A stretch of DNA of 64,000 nt from Corticicoccus populi (GCF_042686195.1 NZ_JBHUOQ010000001.1:1554429-1618428); one strand, 5' to 3'; shown: positions 1-8,114, counted from the stretch's first letter. The notes: generated by a model from the sequence alone, not told the origin. Numbers and translations are program-made.

Positions 1-2
1 TT

Positions 3-86
3 GAATTCTACCAGGCAGTCACAGCAGGCTATAAACGGTTTGAATATGTATTAGAAGACAACAGATGGCTACAGCACACATTGTAA
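3..86 (+). CDS. C-terminal tail of an unidentified protein (partial)
   Basis: An open frame enters the window and stops at 84-86 (TAA). The 27 visible residues end in DNRWLQHTL and are too few to name a family. A strong intrinsic terminator follows at once, so this gene ends its own transcript and is not co-transcribed with arsR. Reading frame and terminator are seen; function is unknown. Confidence 0.55.
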   Translation, partial: EFYQAVTAGYKRFEYVLEDNRWLQHTL

Positions 87-90
87 TTAC

Positions 91-118
91 ATTCCGGTAA
101 ACATTACCGGAATTTTTT
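91..118 (+). terminator. Intrinsic terminator of the entering gene
   Basis: A perfect 10 bp stem (ATTCCGGTAA, loop ACA, TTACCGGAAT) runs into a T tract at 113-118, right after the partial gene's stop codon. Confidence 0.9.
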
Positions 119-128
119 ATCTTTATAA

Positions 129-162
129 TATAGATAATTTTCTATATAGATGATATTCTATA
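129..162 (+). promoter_or_regulatory. Tandem inverted repeats, probable ArsR operator
   Basis: Two perfect inverted repeats with the same layout sit end to end: TATAGA-6-TCTATA at 129-146 and TATAGA-6-TCTATA at 145-162, sharing two bases and spaced 16 bp. They lie between the terminator and the arsR ribosome binding site (AAGGAGGA, 173-180). An AT-rich dyad at this place is what is expected for autoregulation by an ArsR/SmtB repressor. The repeats are seen; binding is inferred. Confidence 0.7.
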
Positions 163-187
163 TTTTGGACTTAAGGAGGACATTCGT

Positions 188-505
188 ATGTATAAAGATT
201 TATCAAAAACTTTAAAAACAATCGGCGATAAAAATCGCCTGGAAATTATTGATCTGCTGTCATGCGGTGAATTGTGTGCGTGTGACCTCTTGGAACATTT
301 TCCCTTCTCGCAGCCAACACTCAGCCACCACATGAAGGCGCTTGTTGCAGAGGGAATTGTGACAGATAAAAAGGAAGGTACAAAAACCATCTACACATTG
401 AACCGGCAAAAATTAGATGACACATTTCTTCTTTTGAACCAGTTAACACATAATCAGTCCCCTTGTATCTGTGATCATATTTCAGAAGGAGAATGTTCAT
501 CATGA
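188..505 (+). CDS. arsR: ArsR/SmtB-family metalloid-responsive repressor
   Basis: 105 aa winged-helix repressor, the usual ArsR length. The metal-binding box at residues 28-35 reads ELCACDLL: Cys30 and Cys32 match the first two cysteines of the classical ELCVCDLC box, but the third is Leu. Cys26 just before it and Cys93, Cys95 and Cys103 in the tail could supply other ligands. The recognition helix lies in the SQPTLSHHMKAL stretch. It probably represses its own operon through the dyads at 129-162 and lets go on binding As(III) or Sb(III). Start ATG has a strong AAGGAGGA site 7 bases upstream. Its stop codon overlaps the start of arsB (ATGA), a sign of coupled translation. Confidence 0.93.
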   Translation: MYKDLSKTLKTIGDKNRLEIIDLLSCGELCACDLLEHFPFSQPTLSHHMKALVAEGIVTDKKEGTKTIYTLNRQKLDDTFLLLNQLTHNQSPCICDHISEGECSS

Positions 506-1791
506 CACTGCTTGCTGTAATTATTTTTCTCGCCACGTTAACATTTGTCATCTGGCAGCCGAAAGGACTCGATATCGGAATTACTGCAATGATCGGGGCA
601 GCGGTCTCGATACTGACAGGTGTTGTTTCATTATCAGATGTTACTGAAGTGACAGGTATTGTATGGAATGCAACATTAACCTTTGTTGCTGTCATTATCA
701 TCTCTTTAATACTTGATGAGATCGGCTTCTTTGAATGGGCGGCTAGACATATGGTTCTCGCCTCAAAGGGAAGCGGCATTAAAATGTTTGTCTACATATC
801 ATTACTTGGTGCAGTTGTTGCGGCATTTTTCGCAAATGACGGGGCAGCACTGATACTGACACCTATTGTACTGGCGATGGTACGCCAGTTAAAATTTGAA
901 GATAAAATCATCTTCCCGTTTATTATTGCGAGCGGTTTTATTGCAGATACGACATCACTGCCGCTCATTGTCAGCAATCTGGTTAACATTGTATCCGCGG
1001 ATTATTTCAATATCGGGTTTTTAGAATATTTCCTTAGAATGATTATTCCGAACCTGTTTTCGCTCACCGCGAGTATTATTGTATTGTGGCTGTATTTCAG
1101 AACATCCATCCCGAAAACATTCTATCCAGGTGACTTAAGTCCGCCTGAAGAAGCAGTAAAAGATAAACGTCTGTTTAAGTATTCCTGGGTCATTTTATCT
1201 GTTCTCTTCGCCGGTTATCTCGTAAGTGAATTCATCCAGATTCCTGTTTCCATCATTGCCGGTACCGCTGCTGTTATTTTTCTTATTTTAGCCGGGCAGT
1301 CGAGAGCTGTGAACACAACAACAGTCATCAAGGATGCTCCGTGGAATATTGTTGTCTTTTCCATAGGTATGTATCTCGTCGTCTTCGGTTTAAAAAATGC
1401 AGGTATTACACTCATCCTTGCAGACATTCTTTCAACAGTCAGTGAATACGGCATGTTCGCAGCCGTTATGGGTATGGGTTTTATCGCAGCATTTCTGTCA
1501 TCCATTATGAATAATATGCCTACTGTACTTATTGACGCTATTGCAATTGACCAGTCCGGTGTCAGCGGCACCTTAAAAGACGGATTGATTTACGCCAATA
1601 TTATCGGCTCCGATCTAGGTCCGAAGATTACACCCATCGGATCTTTAGCGACGTTGTTATGGCTTCACGTTCTGTCTCAAAAAGGTGTCCGGATTCCGTG
1701 GGGTGTTTACTTTAGAACCGGTATCATTATTACCATCCCTGTTCTGTTTGTCACACTCGTCGGACTGTACATTACTTTTTTATTATTTTAA
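502..1791 (+). CDS. arsB: Arsenite efflux permease ArsB
   Basis: 429 aa inner-membrane carrier of the ArsB/NhaD (ion transporter) superfamily, which exports arsenite and antimonite in exchange for protons. The sequence is almost wholly hydrophobic with about twelve spans and carries family stretches such as FFANDGAALILTP and MNNMPTVL. The ATG at 502 is preferred over the one at 493 because AAGGAGA (486-492) leaves nine bases to 502 and none to 493. It overlaps arsR by four bases. No arsC, arsA or arsD gene follows, so within the window the operon gives arsenite export only; arsenate reduction would need a gene elsewhere. Confidence 0.93.
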   Translation: MTLLAVIIFLATLTFVIWQPKGLDIGITAMIGAAVSILTGVVSLSDVTEVTGIVWNATLTFVAVIIISLILDEIGFFEWAARHMVLASKGSGIKMFVYISLLGAVVAAFFANDGAALILTPIVLAMVRQLKFEDKIIFPFIIASGFIADTTSLPLIVSNLVNIVSADYFNIGFLEYFLRMIIPNLFSLTASIIVLWLYFRTSIPKTFYPGDLSPPEEAVKDKRLFKYSWVILSVLFAGYLVSEFIQIPVSIIAGTAAVIFLILAGQSRAVNTTTVIKDAPWNIVVFSIGMYLVVFGLKNAGITLILADILSTVSEYGMFAAVMGMGFIAAFLSSIMNNMPTVLIDAIAIDQSGVSGTLKDGLIYANIIGSDLGPKITPIGSLATLLWLHVLSQKGVRIPWGVYFRTGIIITIPVLFVTLVGLYITFLLF

Positions 1792-1797
1792 TCAATA

Positions 1798-1829
1798 AAG
1801 CACTGACTTCGTTAACGAAATCAGTGCTT
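1798..1829. terminator. Hairpin between converging arsB and a membrane gene
   Basis: AAGCACTGA at 1798-1806 pairs with TCAGTGCTT at 1821-1829, extended inside by TTCG/CGAA with one mismatch. Neither side has a long pure T run, so it may act on both strands but weakly. Confidence 0.65.
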
Positions 1830-1833
1830 CATA

Positions 1834-2475
1834 TTATTTCTTTTTACTTGGAAATACGGTATATGACCATGAATAAATAAAATCAACCGCAAAGACTAAC
1901 GCCCAAAGTATTCCGATTGAAAACGTCACATCACTGGAATACGGTGAATGTTCGGCATCCCCTGCCTCAATCCACGAAAAATCCGTCAAATACTTCCCCG
2001 CTTCAGAGAAACTGTCAGTCCCCATTGACCACAAAATACCCTGTCCCGTCAAAAATACAATCGTATGTATGATTGATGTCATTCTATATTTTCCTGCAAT
2101 ATACTTTGGATCTTTATTCTTCTCTATCACTGCACGGTCTTTATCTGACAGTAAATCAACACCCCGCATACCTCCGATTTTCCGCCTCATCCAGCGGTCA
2201 AGTTTCAGAAAATCAAAAATACCGAATGTCACTGCATATAATACAAATACAGTGATCACTATTTGAAAAGTTGAAATTTCTCCTGTTTCCCTGAATATAA
2301 AAAGTGCAAGGGCCACTTCCAAAATAAGCAGAAGGAGAAACAGTACAATAAATAACACGCTGACACGCGGTTTCATAAACCAGTACCGCAATATCCCGAA
2401 TGCCATTAAAGACAGCACCGACAGAATTTCAAGTACGATAAATATTTCCCACTGGTAATCGAGCATCCAATTCAT
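1834..2475 (-). CDS. Five-span membrane protein of unknown function
   Basis: 213 aa. Hydrophobic segments lie at about residues 8-30, 38-60, 70-92, 133-150 and 184-206. A basic/charged loop of about 40 residues (KLDRWMRRKIGG onward) separates spans three and four. No catalytic motif is visible and I do not recognise the family. The ATG at 2475 has AAGGAG seven bases upstream. It stands alone between arsB (converging) and a glyoxalase-fold gene on the same strand. Confidence 0.8.
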   Translation of the reverse strand: MNWMLDYQWEIFIVLEILSVLSLMAFGILRYWFMKPRVSVLFIVLFLLLLILEVALALFIFRETGEISTFQIVITVFVLYAVTFGIFDFLKLDRWMRRKIGGMRGVDLLSDKDRAVIEKNKDPKYIAGKYRMTSIIHTIVFLTGQGILWSMGTDSFSEAGKYLTDFSWIEAGDAEHSPYSSDVTFSIGILWALVFAVDFIYSWSYTVFPSKKK

Positions 2476-2519
2476 AAAACTGCTCCTTTTTTAAAATAAG
2501 GTTTCTGTTTAAACTCTGA

Positions 2520-2951
2520 CTAAAACACCAGCATGCCATTCTCATCATAATTAAAATCAGGTCCCCACGCTACTTCCCAGTAATACCCGTCAGGATCTGA
2601 AAAATATGCATGGTAGCCGCCCCAGAAAACATCCTGCGGTTCTTTTACAATTTCGGCACCGGATTTTCGGGCACGGCTGATGACCGCATCCACATCCTCT
2701 TTGTTCTGAACGTTATATGCCAGCGTAATGCCGCTGAATCCCGGAGATGTAGCGGGTGGATGCTGCCGGTTGATATCTTCCGCCAGCAGTTGAAGCGGGT
2801 ACAGTTCGAATTTCGTTCCCGGTGTGTTAAAGAAAATCACTTCCGGATTGTCACGGGTTTCATCTGTTTGAAAACCAAGTAAGTCTCTGTAGAAGCGGAC
2901 AGACTTTTCCATATTTCTCACACCTAAACATATACATGTCACTTTATTCAT
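2520..2951 (-). CDS. VOC (glyoxalase/bleomycin-resistance fold) protein
   Basis: 143 aa vicinal oxygen chelate protein. The opening MNKVTCICLGVRNMEKSVRFY and the closing YFSDPDGYYWEVAW are typical of the two beta-alpha-beta-beta-beta units, with the metal ligand glutamates expected near ELYP and YYWEV. Such proteins act as glyoxalase, dioxygenase or resistance proteins; the substrate cannot be told here. The start at 2951 is chosen over an upstream ATG because GGAGGA lies eight bases before it. Adjacent to an ElaA-like acetyltransferase on the same strand, 24 bases apart. Confidence 0.85.
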   Translation of the reverse strand: MNKVTCICLGVRNMEKSVRFYRDLLGFQTDETRDNPEVIFFNTPGTKFELYPLQLLAEDINRQHPPATSPGFSGITLAYNVQNKEDVDAVISRARKSGAEIVKEPQDVFWGGYHAYFSDPDGYYWEVAWGPDFNYDENGMLVF

Positions 2952-2975
2952 TACACATTCCTCCGATATCATCAG

Positions 2976-3410
2976 TTATATTTTAAGTATCATGTCCATA
3001 TGGGGAATGCCGTCCTCCAGATAGACTTCAGATACTGTTTCAAAGCCGAAAGATTCATAAAATGATTTCAAATATTCCTGCGCAGAGATTTTAATAGATT
3101 TCCCGGGAAATCTTTCTTTAATCTCATTAATACTCTTTTCAACAATGCCCCTGCCAAGTTTCAAGCCCCGGTACTCTTTAACAGTCAGTACCCGGCCGAA
3201 AGATGCATAATCCCCGCCTTCCATAATTCTCGCATAGGCTGCGACTTTATCTTTGTCTTTTAAAATAATATGTACTGCCGTTTCATCGGTATCGTCCACT
3301 TCCTGATATGGACAGTCCTGCTCTACTACAAATACTCTGACCCGTTCTTTGAATATATCAAACAGTTCTTTCTGTGATAATTCATCCAGTGATTTCGCAA
3401 TATACTCCAT
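2976..3410 (-). CDS. GNAT acetyltransferase, ElaA-like
   Basis: 144 aa, matching the short ElaA branch of the GNAT superfamily: residues near the start read FDIFKERVRVFVVEQDCPYQE, which is the ElaA hallmark (R..VFVVEQ.CPY.E.D..D). The acetyl-CoA loop is YRGLKLGRGIVEKS, and FYESFGFETVSEVYLEDGIPHMDM closes the fold. The acceptor is unknown. Start at 3410 is taken because GGAGG precedes it at proper distance; an upstream in-frame ATG at 3434 lacks one. Lies just upstream of the VOC gene and may share its transcript. Confidence 0.88.
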   Translation of the reverse strand: MEYIAKSLDELSQKELFDIFKERVRVFVVEQDCPYQEVDDTDETAVHIILKDKDKVAAYARIMEGGDYASFGRVLTVKEYRGLKLGRGIVEKSINEIKERFPGKSIKISAQEYLKSFYESFGFETVSEVYLEDGIPHMDMILKI

Positions 3411-3486
3411 ATGTATTCCTCCTGTGATGTTCATTTATACCAGTATATAATACTCTCCTGTATTACTAAAATGCTTATATCAATAA

Positions 3487-3513
3487 AAAAGCTCTGCCGG
3501 GAGCAGAACTTTT
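3487..3513 (-). terminator. Terminator of the small membrane gene pair
   Basis: AAAAG and TCTGC at 3487-3497 pair with GCAGA and CTTTT at 3503-3513 around one C/A mismatch; the minus-strand product ends in a run of T. It overlaps the stop codon of the upstream gene. Confidence 0.75.
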
Positions 3514-3748
3514 ATTCTTCTACAGTATCTTTCTTTTTAAATAACTGATTCCTGAACACTATAAATGCAATAATCAAAAGCAAATTGATGATAAACATCA
3601 CTAAATAATAGACACTGACGTCACCACTGAATAAATACCAGCCGTAACGTATGGTATTAAAAAATATCAGTCCAATTAAAATATAATTAAATAACAAACA
3701 TACCCCTCCGAATATATAATTTTTCTTTAAAGCACCCTTCTCCAACAC
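3512..3748 (-). CDS. Small two-span membrane protein, unknown
   Basis: About 78 aa. Two hydrophobic segments (about residues 10-32 and 45-66) are followed by a basic tail (FRNQLFKKKDTVEE). The frame opens with GTG overlapping the stop of the preceding gene (TAGTG) or with the TTG three bases on; GAAGGA upstream suits the TTG slightly better. It forms a two-gene unit with the 67 aa gene before it. Paired small membrane proteins of this kind are common and unassigned. Confidence 0.65.
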   Translation of the reverse strand: MLEKGALKKNYIFGGVCLLFNYILIGLIFFNTIRYGWYLFSGDVSVYYLVMFIINLLLIIAFIVFRNQLFKKKDTVEE

Positions 3749-3951
3749 TAATCCTTCAAGTCTTCCTTCTTAGGAAATTTTTTCTCCAGAAATTTGTTGA
3801 GATAAGTCTGCAGCACCATAACTATTACAAATAACATGATTAACCCGAAAAAATTATCCAGCACATCCGGTCTCGGTGCGTAAAAAATTGTCAGTATAAA
3901 TATTAGAGGGATAATTAAATTTATCCATGCTTTCTTATTCTCGTTTGACAT
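3748..3951 (-). CDS. Small membrane protein, unknown
   Basis: 67 aa with two predicted spans (about residues 9-25 and 34-50) and a charged C-terminus (LEKKFPKKEDLKD). Start at 3951 is set by GGAGGG six bases upstream; an earlier ATG at 3957 overlaps that site. Its stop overlaps the next gene, so the pair is probably translated together. No family recognised. Confidence 0.7.
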   Translation of the reverse strand: MSNENKKAWINLIIPLIFILTIFYAPRPDVLDNFFGLIMLFVIVMVLQTYLNKFLEKKFPKKEDLKD

Positions 3952-3981
3952 TATCATCCCTCCTGTAATACTCAATGCATA

Positions 3982-4359
3982 TCATTTTAAATACATGTGT
4001 TTAAATTTTTCTGACGGCAGCGGACAGGACGCTGTTTTGAAAAACCTGTGCCGGTTTTCAGCTGTCACTTGATATATTTTATCTCTTAGCACTTTCGGGA
4101 TAAATTTCAGGATACGGGCAGGTTTAAATAACCAGTGTATTTCTGACAATAAATCAATCACCGCATCAGAGTACAGCTGTTGATGAAGCCCCGATATAAA
4201 TATCACGCTGTCGGTGTCCCGCCTGATTCTCACATTACGCGCTGTCCAGTCACTGTTAAAATCCGTGATAAATAAGTCAGGGTTTTTATTCATCCTGACA
4301 ACAAAGCGGACAAACACGCTGCACATGTTACACTCACCGTCATAGATTAATACTTTCAT
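3982..4359 (-). CDS. Thiol-disulfide oxidoreductase of the DCC family (DUF393)
   Basis: 125 aa thioredoxin-like protein. The family motif D-x-x-C-x-x-C is present at residues 7-13 (DGECNMC), preceded by the strand MKVLIY. Members are small cytoplasmic or membrane-near proteins of uncertain substrate. ATG at 4359 is preferred to the GTG at 4368, since the AAAGG of the binding site leaves room only for the former. It lies upstream of the two small membrane genes, 30 bases apart, so the three could share a message. Confidence 0.88.
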   Translation of the reverse strand: MKVLIYDGECNMCSVFVRFVVRMNKNPDLFITDFNSDWTARNVRIRRDTDSVIFISGLHQQLYSDAVIDLLSEIHWLFKPARILKFIPKVLRDKIYQVTAENRHRFFKTASCPLPSEKFKHMYLK

Positions 4360-4561
4360 ATTCAACACCCTTTAATAATGCCTCATAATTACTTTTCCCG
4401 TTTCAAATTAACAAAAAACATATAATATTCTTCACAATTCTGCCACTGAACAGTCAAATTTTTAAAATTTATTTTTATTGTCAGCACATGATAAATGGAC
4501 ATATTAAATAATTATGGTAGACTATCCGTCATAGTCCATTAGTAAGGAGTGCTTTAAAATT

Positions 4562-5335
4562 ATGAAAAAATGGTTATCTACATTATCAATAATGACATTA
4601 ATATTTGTACTTGGTGCATGTAACAATGACTCAGAATCAGAAGAAGATACTCAGAATGCAGAAGCGCCGCAGGAAGAAGACGCAGCTGCTGAAAACGGCG
4701 AGGAAGCAATGGAAATGCCTGAACCTGACTTGGAAGGCATCCCTGAAGTCGTTGCAGAAGTAAACGGTGAAGAGATTACACAGGAAGATTTCACACAGAC
4801 TTATGAAAGCCAGTTCCAGCAGACTGCAATGCAGCAGCAGATGATGGGCGGCGGTGAAGAAATCAATCAGGATGAACTGAAACAGCAGGTAGCTGATATG
4901 CTTGTGAATCAGGAACTGCTTGCACAGGAAGCAGAGAACCGTGACTTTACAGCAGGTGAAGATGAAGTCAATGAAATGGTTGATCAGATGCTTGAACAAA
5001 ACGGCATGGAAAACCGTGACGAACTCTTTGCAGCATTAGATGAGCAGGGCCTCCCTGAAGACGAAGTGATGAATCTGCTTGAAACTCAGATTAAAGTCGA
5101 CCAGCTGATTGAAGATGAATCCGGCGAAATTGAGCCGACTGATGAAGAACTTCAGGAAATGTACGACCAAATGCAGGAACAGCAGGGACAAACAGAAGGT
5201 GAAGAAGAGCCGCCTTCTTTCGAAGAACTTAAACCTCAGCTTGAGCAGCAGTTTGTAATGCAGAAGCAGGGCGAAGCAACACAGGCTCTGATTGAACAAT
5301 TAAAAGAAGATGCAGATACTACAATCCATCTGTAA
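4562..5335 (+). CDS. Lipoprotein with SurA N-terminal (foldase-like) domain
   Basis: 257 aa. Signal peptide ends in a lipobox (VLGAC) with Cys20, then a Glu/Asp/Asn-rich linker (residues 21-60), then a SurA_N-type chaperone domain (VAEVNGEEITQEDF onward to about 180) and a Gln/Glu-rich helical end. The parvulin peptidyl-prolyl isomerase domain seen in PrsA is absent, so this is a chaperone-like lipoprotein on the outer face of the membrane and not a full PrsA. Very acidic overall. ATG at 4562 follows AAGGAGTGCTTTAAAATT. Monocistronic: a terminator hairpin follows. Confidence 0.85.
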   Translation: MKKWLSTLSIMTLIFVLGACNNDSESEEDTQNAEAPQEEDAAAENGEEAMEMPEPDLEGIPEVVAEVNGEEITQEDFTQTYESQFQQTAMQQQMMGGGEEINQDELKQQVADMLVNQELLAQEAENRDFTAGEDEVNEMVDQMLEQNGMENRDELFAALDEQGLPEDEVMNLLETQIKVDQLIEDESGEIEPTDEELQEMYDQMQEQQGQTEGEEEPPSFEELKPQLEQQFVMQKQGEATQALIEQLKEDADTTIHL

Positions 5336-5342
5336 AAATATA

Positions 5343-5366
5343 CCCGCGCAGCTTCTGCTGTGCGGG
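5343..5366. terminator. Hairpin terminator between converging genes
   Basis: CCCGCGCAG (5343-5351) pairs with CTGTGCGGG (5358-5366) with one G-U pair and a six-base loop. The T tract after it on the plus strand is short (CTTCTTC). Confidence 0.75.
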
Positions 5367-5371
5367 CTTCT

Positions 5372-5947
5372 TCATATATTCCTTACATAGCACACACATT
5401 TGTGTTTTCTCTGAAGAGTTTTAAATGATTCGATGTCATCTCCTGTATAATGTGCAAACACCGAGACCGGATTAACAGCGGGATTATTATGCCGCAGATG
5501 CTCTGTTTCTTTTCCTTCAAAATATAAATGATAATACGATGACATTTCTTGAAACTCCATCTTCCTGTACCAATTCTGCACCCACGCGTCATCCCGCGTC
5601 CAGGCCTCCAAATACGATAGATAATTATCCCGGGCTTTTTTTACCGCTGCTTCTAAAAGTCTCTCACCGATTCCGTTCCGCTGATAATCCGGGTGGACTG
5701 CAATATGCCAGATCATGCCGCCCCGCTCATCGTGTGCTGTACATACTGTGCCCGGCTCATTTTCATATTCAATATCAATTAAACCAACGACCTGTCCGTC
5801 AATCACGGCCACCAGTTCGATTGCCGGATGATTATACATTTCCTTTTTCTGAAGTACATTATCATAATATGCGGTATTCAAAAAAGACAGCACGCGGCAC
5901 CTGACCCAGCTTTCTTCATCACTGTCCTCGTATGTACGGATGAACAT
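5372..5947 (-). CDS. GNAT acetyltransferase
   Basis: 191 aa. GNAT motif A is visible as IWHIAVHPDYQRNGIGERLLEAAVKKA, with a preceding beta-bulge strand (VVGLIDIEYEN). The region after it (LEAWTRDDAWVQNWYRKMEFQEMSSYYHLYFEG) is the usual motif B. The acceptor is unknown. The frame is open further upstream to 6016, but the start at 5947 has GAGGG eight bases before it. An extra C-terminal stretch of some 40 residues after the core is unusual for the family. Confidence 0.85.
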   Translation of the reverse strand: MFIRTYEDSDEESWVRCRVLSFLNTAYYDNVLQKKEMYNHPAIELVAVIDGQVVGLIDIEYENEPGTVCTAHDERGGMIWHIAVHPDYQRNGIGERLLEAAVKKARDNYLSYLEAWTRDDAWVQNWYRKMEFQEMSSYYHLYFEGKETEHLRHNNPAVNPVSVFAHYTGDDIESFKTLQRKHKCVCYVRNI

Positions 5948-6051
5948 ATTCTTATCCCTCATTCCATAAATAATATCAATGACGATATTTAACTCTGTTA
6001 ATATGAATGTTACCATAGACAGATATAAAAAACTGAATCAGGTGAAGATGA

Positions 6052-6543
6052 ATGAAGACAGTCGACTTGGAATATTATGCAGATCAATTTTTAAAACGTC
6101 ATTTCAATATCCCGCTCAGTATCCCGATTAGAATATCCGGCAGAATGACTTCGAAGCTCGGTGCATTTAAAATCCAGTATCAAGGCAGGAAGATGGTTTC
6201 TTCTGAAATTGTGATGTCTGCGAACTTTATTCACAACAATCATACAGATACAATACTTGACGTGCTGTATCATGAGTGTGTACACTATGCACTATTCTCT
6301 CTCGGCAGACCTTTCCGTGACAGTGATAAAGAGTTTATCAGCACACTAAAGTCCCTTGGTATTTCAGAAACAAAAACGTATCAGTACAAAGGGATTACAC
6401 ATTTATATGCGTGCTCAAGATGTAATTATCAGTTCACAAAAAATATGAAAGGCTACGAGAAGCGCTACAGATGCCGGTACTGTCAAAAACGTTTTGTATA
6501 TAAAGGAACGATTCACAGCAGTCCACATCCGGAATATCATTGA
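6052..6543 (+). CDS. SprT-like zinc protein
   Basis: 163 aa SprT/SprT-like protein. The zinc protease signature HExxH is present at residues 74-78 (HECVH), and a C-terminal zinc ribbon (CSRC ... CRYC) follows. Length and layout match the bacterial SprT-like family (YdcK/SprT), whose exact job in bacteria is unclear; the eukaryotic relative SPRTN cuts DNA-protein crosslinks. The two-domain order (metallopeptidase fold, then ribbon) is complete. AGGTGAAG upstream is a moderate binding site. The next gene begins 18 bases on and is likely co-transcribed. Confidence 0.88.
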   Translation: MKTVDLEYYADQFLKRHFNIPLSIPIRISGRMTSKLGAFKIQYQGRKMVSSEIVMSANFIHNNHTDTILDVLYHECVHYALFSLGRPFRDSDKEFISTLKSLGISETKTYQYKGITHLYACSRCNYQFTKNMKGYEKRYRCRYCQKRFVYKGTIHSSPHPEYH

Positions 6544-6560
6544 TAAGGAGCCGATCAGCT

Positions 6561-7067
6561 ATGGACATAAGAATCTTAAATGAACATGATGCGATTGAAT
6601 ACCGGTCACTGCGGTTAAAAGCATTGAAAACAGAGCCTTCCGCTTTCGGTTCAACTTACGAGCGGGAAAGTGAATTTTCGTTGGACAAATTTAAAAAACG
6701 GCTGCGTCCCGCAGACAATAATTTTGTCGTCGGTGCTTTTAATGAGGATACGCTGATCTGTGCAGCAACATTCATTCGTATGGACGGGACAAAAGACCGT
6801 CATAAAAGCATGATTGTCGGCATGTACTGTGACGAAGAACACCGTGGAACAGGCATATCCCGTGATGTTGTAGATTTTCTACTGGATGAAACACAGAAAA
6901 TTGACGGCGTGGAAATGGTTTATCTTTCTGTTGTCTCCGATAACCAGCGCGCCAAAAACTTCTATCACTCTTTCGGCTTTAAAGTATACGGCACTGAGCC
7001 GAAAGCATTATATGACGGTGACAGATATTACGATGAGGATTTGATGTATCTGGAACTGACCCCTTGA
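6561..7067 (+). CDS. GNAT acetyltransferase
   Basis: 168 aa. MDIRILNEHDAIEYRSLRLKAL at the start and MIVGMYCDEEHRGTGISRDVVDFLLDE (motif A) place it in the RimI-like GNAT group; VYLSVVSDNQRAKNFYHSFGFKVYG is motif B. Acceptor unknown. ATG at 6561 follows AAGGAG with a ten-base spacer; the frame is open a little further up without a better site. Follows the SprT-like gene closely and ends at a strong terminator, so the two make a short operon. Confidence 0.87.
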   Translation: MDIRILNEHDAIEYRSLRLKALKTEPSAFGSTYERESEFSLDKFKKRLRPADNNFVVGAFNEDTLICAATFIRMDGTKDRHKSMIVGMYCDEEHRGTGISRDVVDFLLDETQKIDGVEMVYLSVVSDNQRAKNFYHSFGFKVYGTEPKALYDGDRYYDEDLMYLELTP

Positions 7068-7106
7068 CTCAAATAGATATCAGAAACATTGGATACTGAA
7101 TGCCCG

Positions 7107-7135
7107 TCCCCTCTTTGAACAGAGGGGATTTTTTA
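7107..7135 (+). terminator. Intrinsic terminator of the sprT-like/GNAT operon
   Basis: TCCCCTCT (7107-7114), loop TTGAAC, AGAGGGGA (7121-7128), then six T. Confidence 0.93.
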
Positions 7136-7220
7136 TTATCTTTCCGGTTAACATAGCTTTCACACTCAAAATCTGTTAAACTTCCAAACAGACTCAAAAT
7201 TGATATATTGGAGGAATCGG

Positions 7221-8114
7221 ATGGTTAAAGACTATATTTTTATGATTTTAGGTACATTTCTCTTCGCTGTTTCCGTGACCTTATTCGCGATGCCGAATGC
7301 CCTTGCAGAAGGCGGCATCCCCGGTGCATCACTGCTGCTTTACTACGGCTTCGGGCTTTCTCCCGCACTTATGACTTTCTTACTAAACACAGTCATTTTT
7401 ATTGTAGGATACAGACATCTCCCAAAATTGATGATTATTAAATCTGTGCTTGCAATCCCTTTATTCTCATTATTTATCTACCTATTGGAAGATTACGGCA
7501 CCCGTACAGGCGATCCGCTTCTTGCTGCTATATATGCCGGCCTTTTTACAGGGGCAGGCTTTGGATTCATATTCCGTTCCGGCAGTACACTCGGCGGCAG
7601 TTCAACGATTGCGAAAATGCTGAACAACCGCTTCGGCTGGGAATTGACAGGCACCAATTTCGCAATTGATACACTCATAGTCGTGACCGGTATATTTATT
7701 ATCGGACCTGTAAATACGATGTATACTATTGTCGCATTATTTATTGGTAAAAAAGTGACGGATTATATACTTGAAGGTTTCGAATCAAAGAAAATCATTC
7801 ATATCTTTACAGACGAAACCACTAAAGTCGAACAAATTTTAACAGAACGTCTCAGTGCGCACACCACCATCCTTGAAGGACGCGGCGGACCCAATGGTGA
7901 CTACGAAAGTCTGCTTTATGTAGCTGTACCAAAACAACAGCTTTTTTACCTGAAAAAACTGGTCAGACAAGTGGACGATGATGCATTTATCGTCTCTCAT
8001 ACAGTCAAAGACGTCTCCGGGGGGTCATTTATGACTGCATCCCACCCGACGCAGCAGACCTTTAAAAGTAAGAAAAAAGAACGTGAGTATTATCAGAATG
8101 AAGCAAATCAGTAA
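7221..8114 (+). CDS. YitT family membrane protein
   Basis: 297 aa. The N-terminal two thirds is a membrane domain of about five spans (DUF161 type: FLFAVSVTLFAMPNALAEGGIPGASLLLYYGFGLSP). The last part is a soluble DUF2179 domain beginning near KKIIHIFTDETTKVEQIL and running to ISHTVKDVSGGSF. Such proteins are widespread in Firmicutes; transport is suspected but not shown. ATG at 7221 has TTGGAGG eight bases upstream, so the earlier start at 7200 is rejected. Monocistronic, after a terminator. Confidence 0.88.
   Translation: MVKDYIFMILGTFLFAVSVTLFAMPNALAEGGIPGASLLLYYGFGLSPALMTFLLNTVIFIVGYRHLPKLMIIKSVLAIPLFSLFIYLLEDYGTRTGDPLLAAIYAGLFTGAGFGFIFRSGSTLGGSSTIAKMLNNRFGWELTGTNFAIDTLIVVTGIFIIGPVNTMYTIVALFIGKKVTDYILEGFESKKIIHIFTDETTKVEQILTERLSAHTTILEGRGGPNGDYESLLYVAVPKQQLFYLKKLVRQVDDDAFIVSHTVKDVSGGSFMTASHPTQQTFKSKKKEREYYQNEANQ

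Noticed and set aside
4637..4999. Long open frame on the minus strand inside the foldase-like lipoprotein gene
   Set aside because: It is a mirror of the Gln/Glu-rich codons of the real gene, has no ribosome site and gives a Phe/Cys/Leu-rich nonsense protein.
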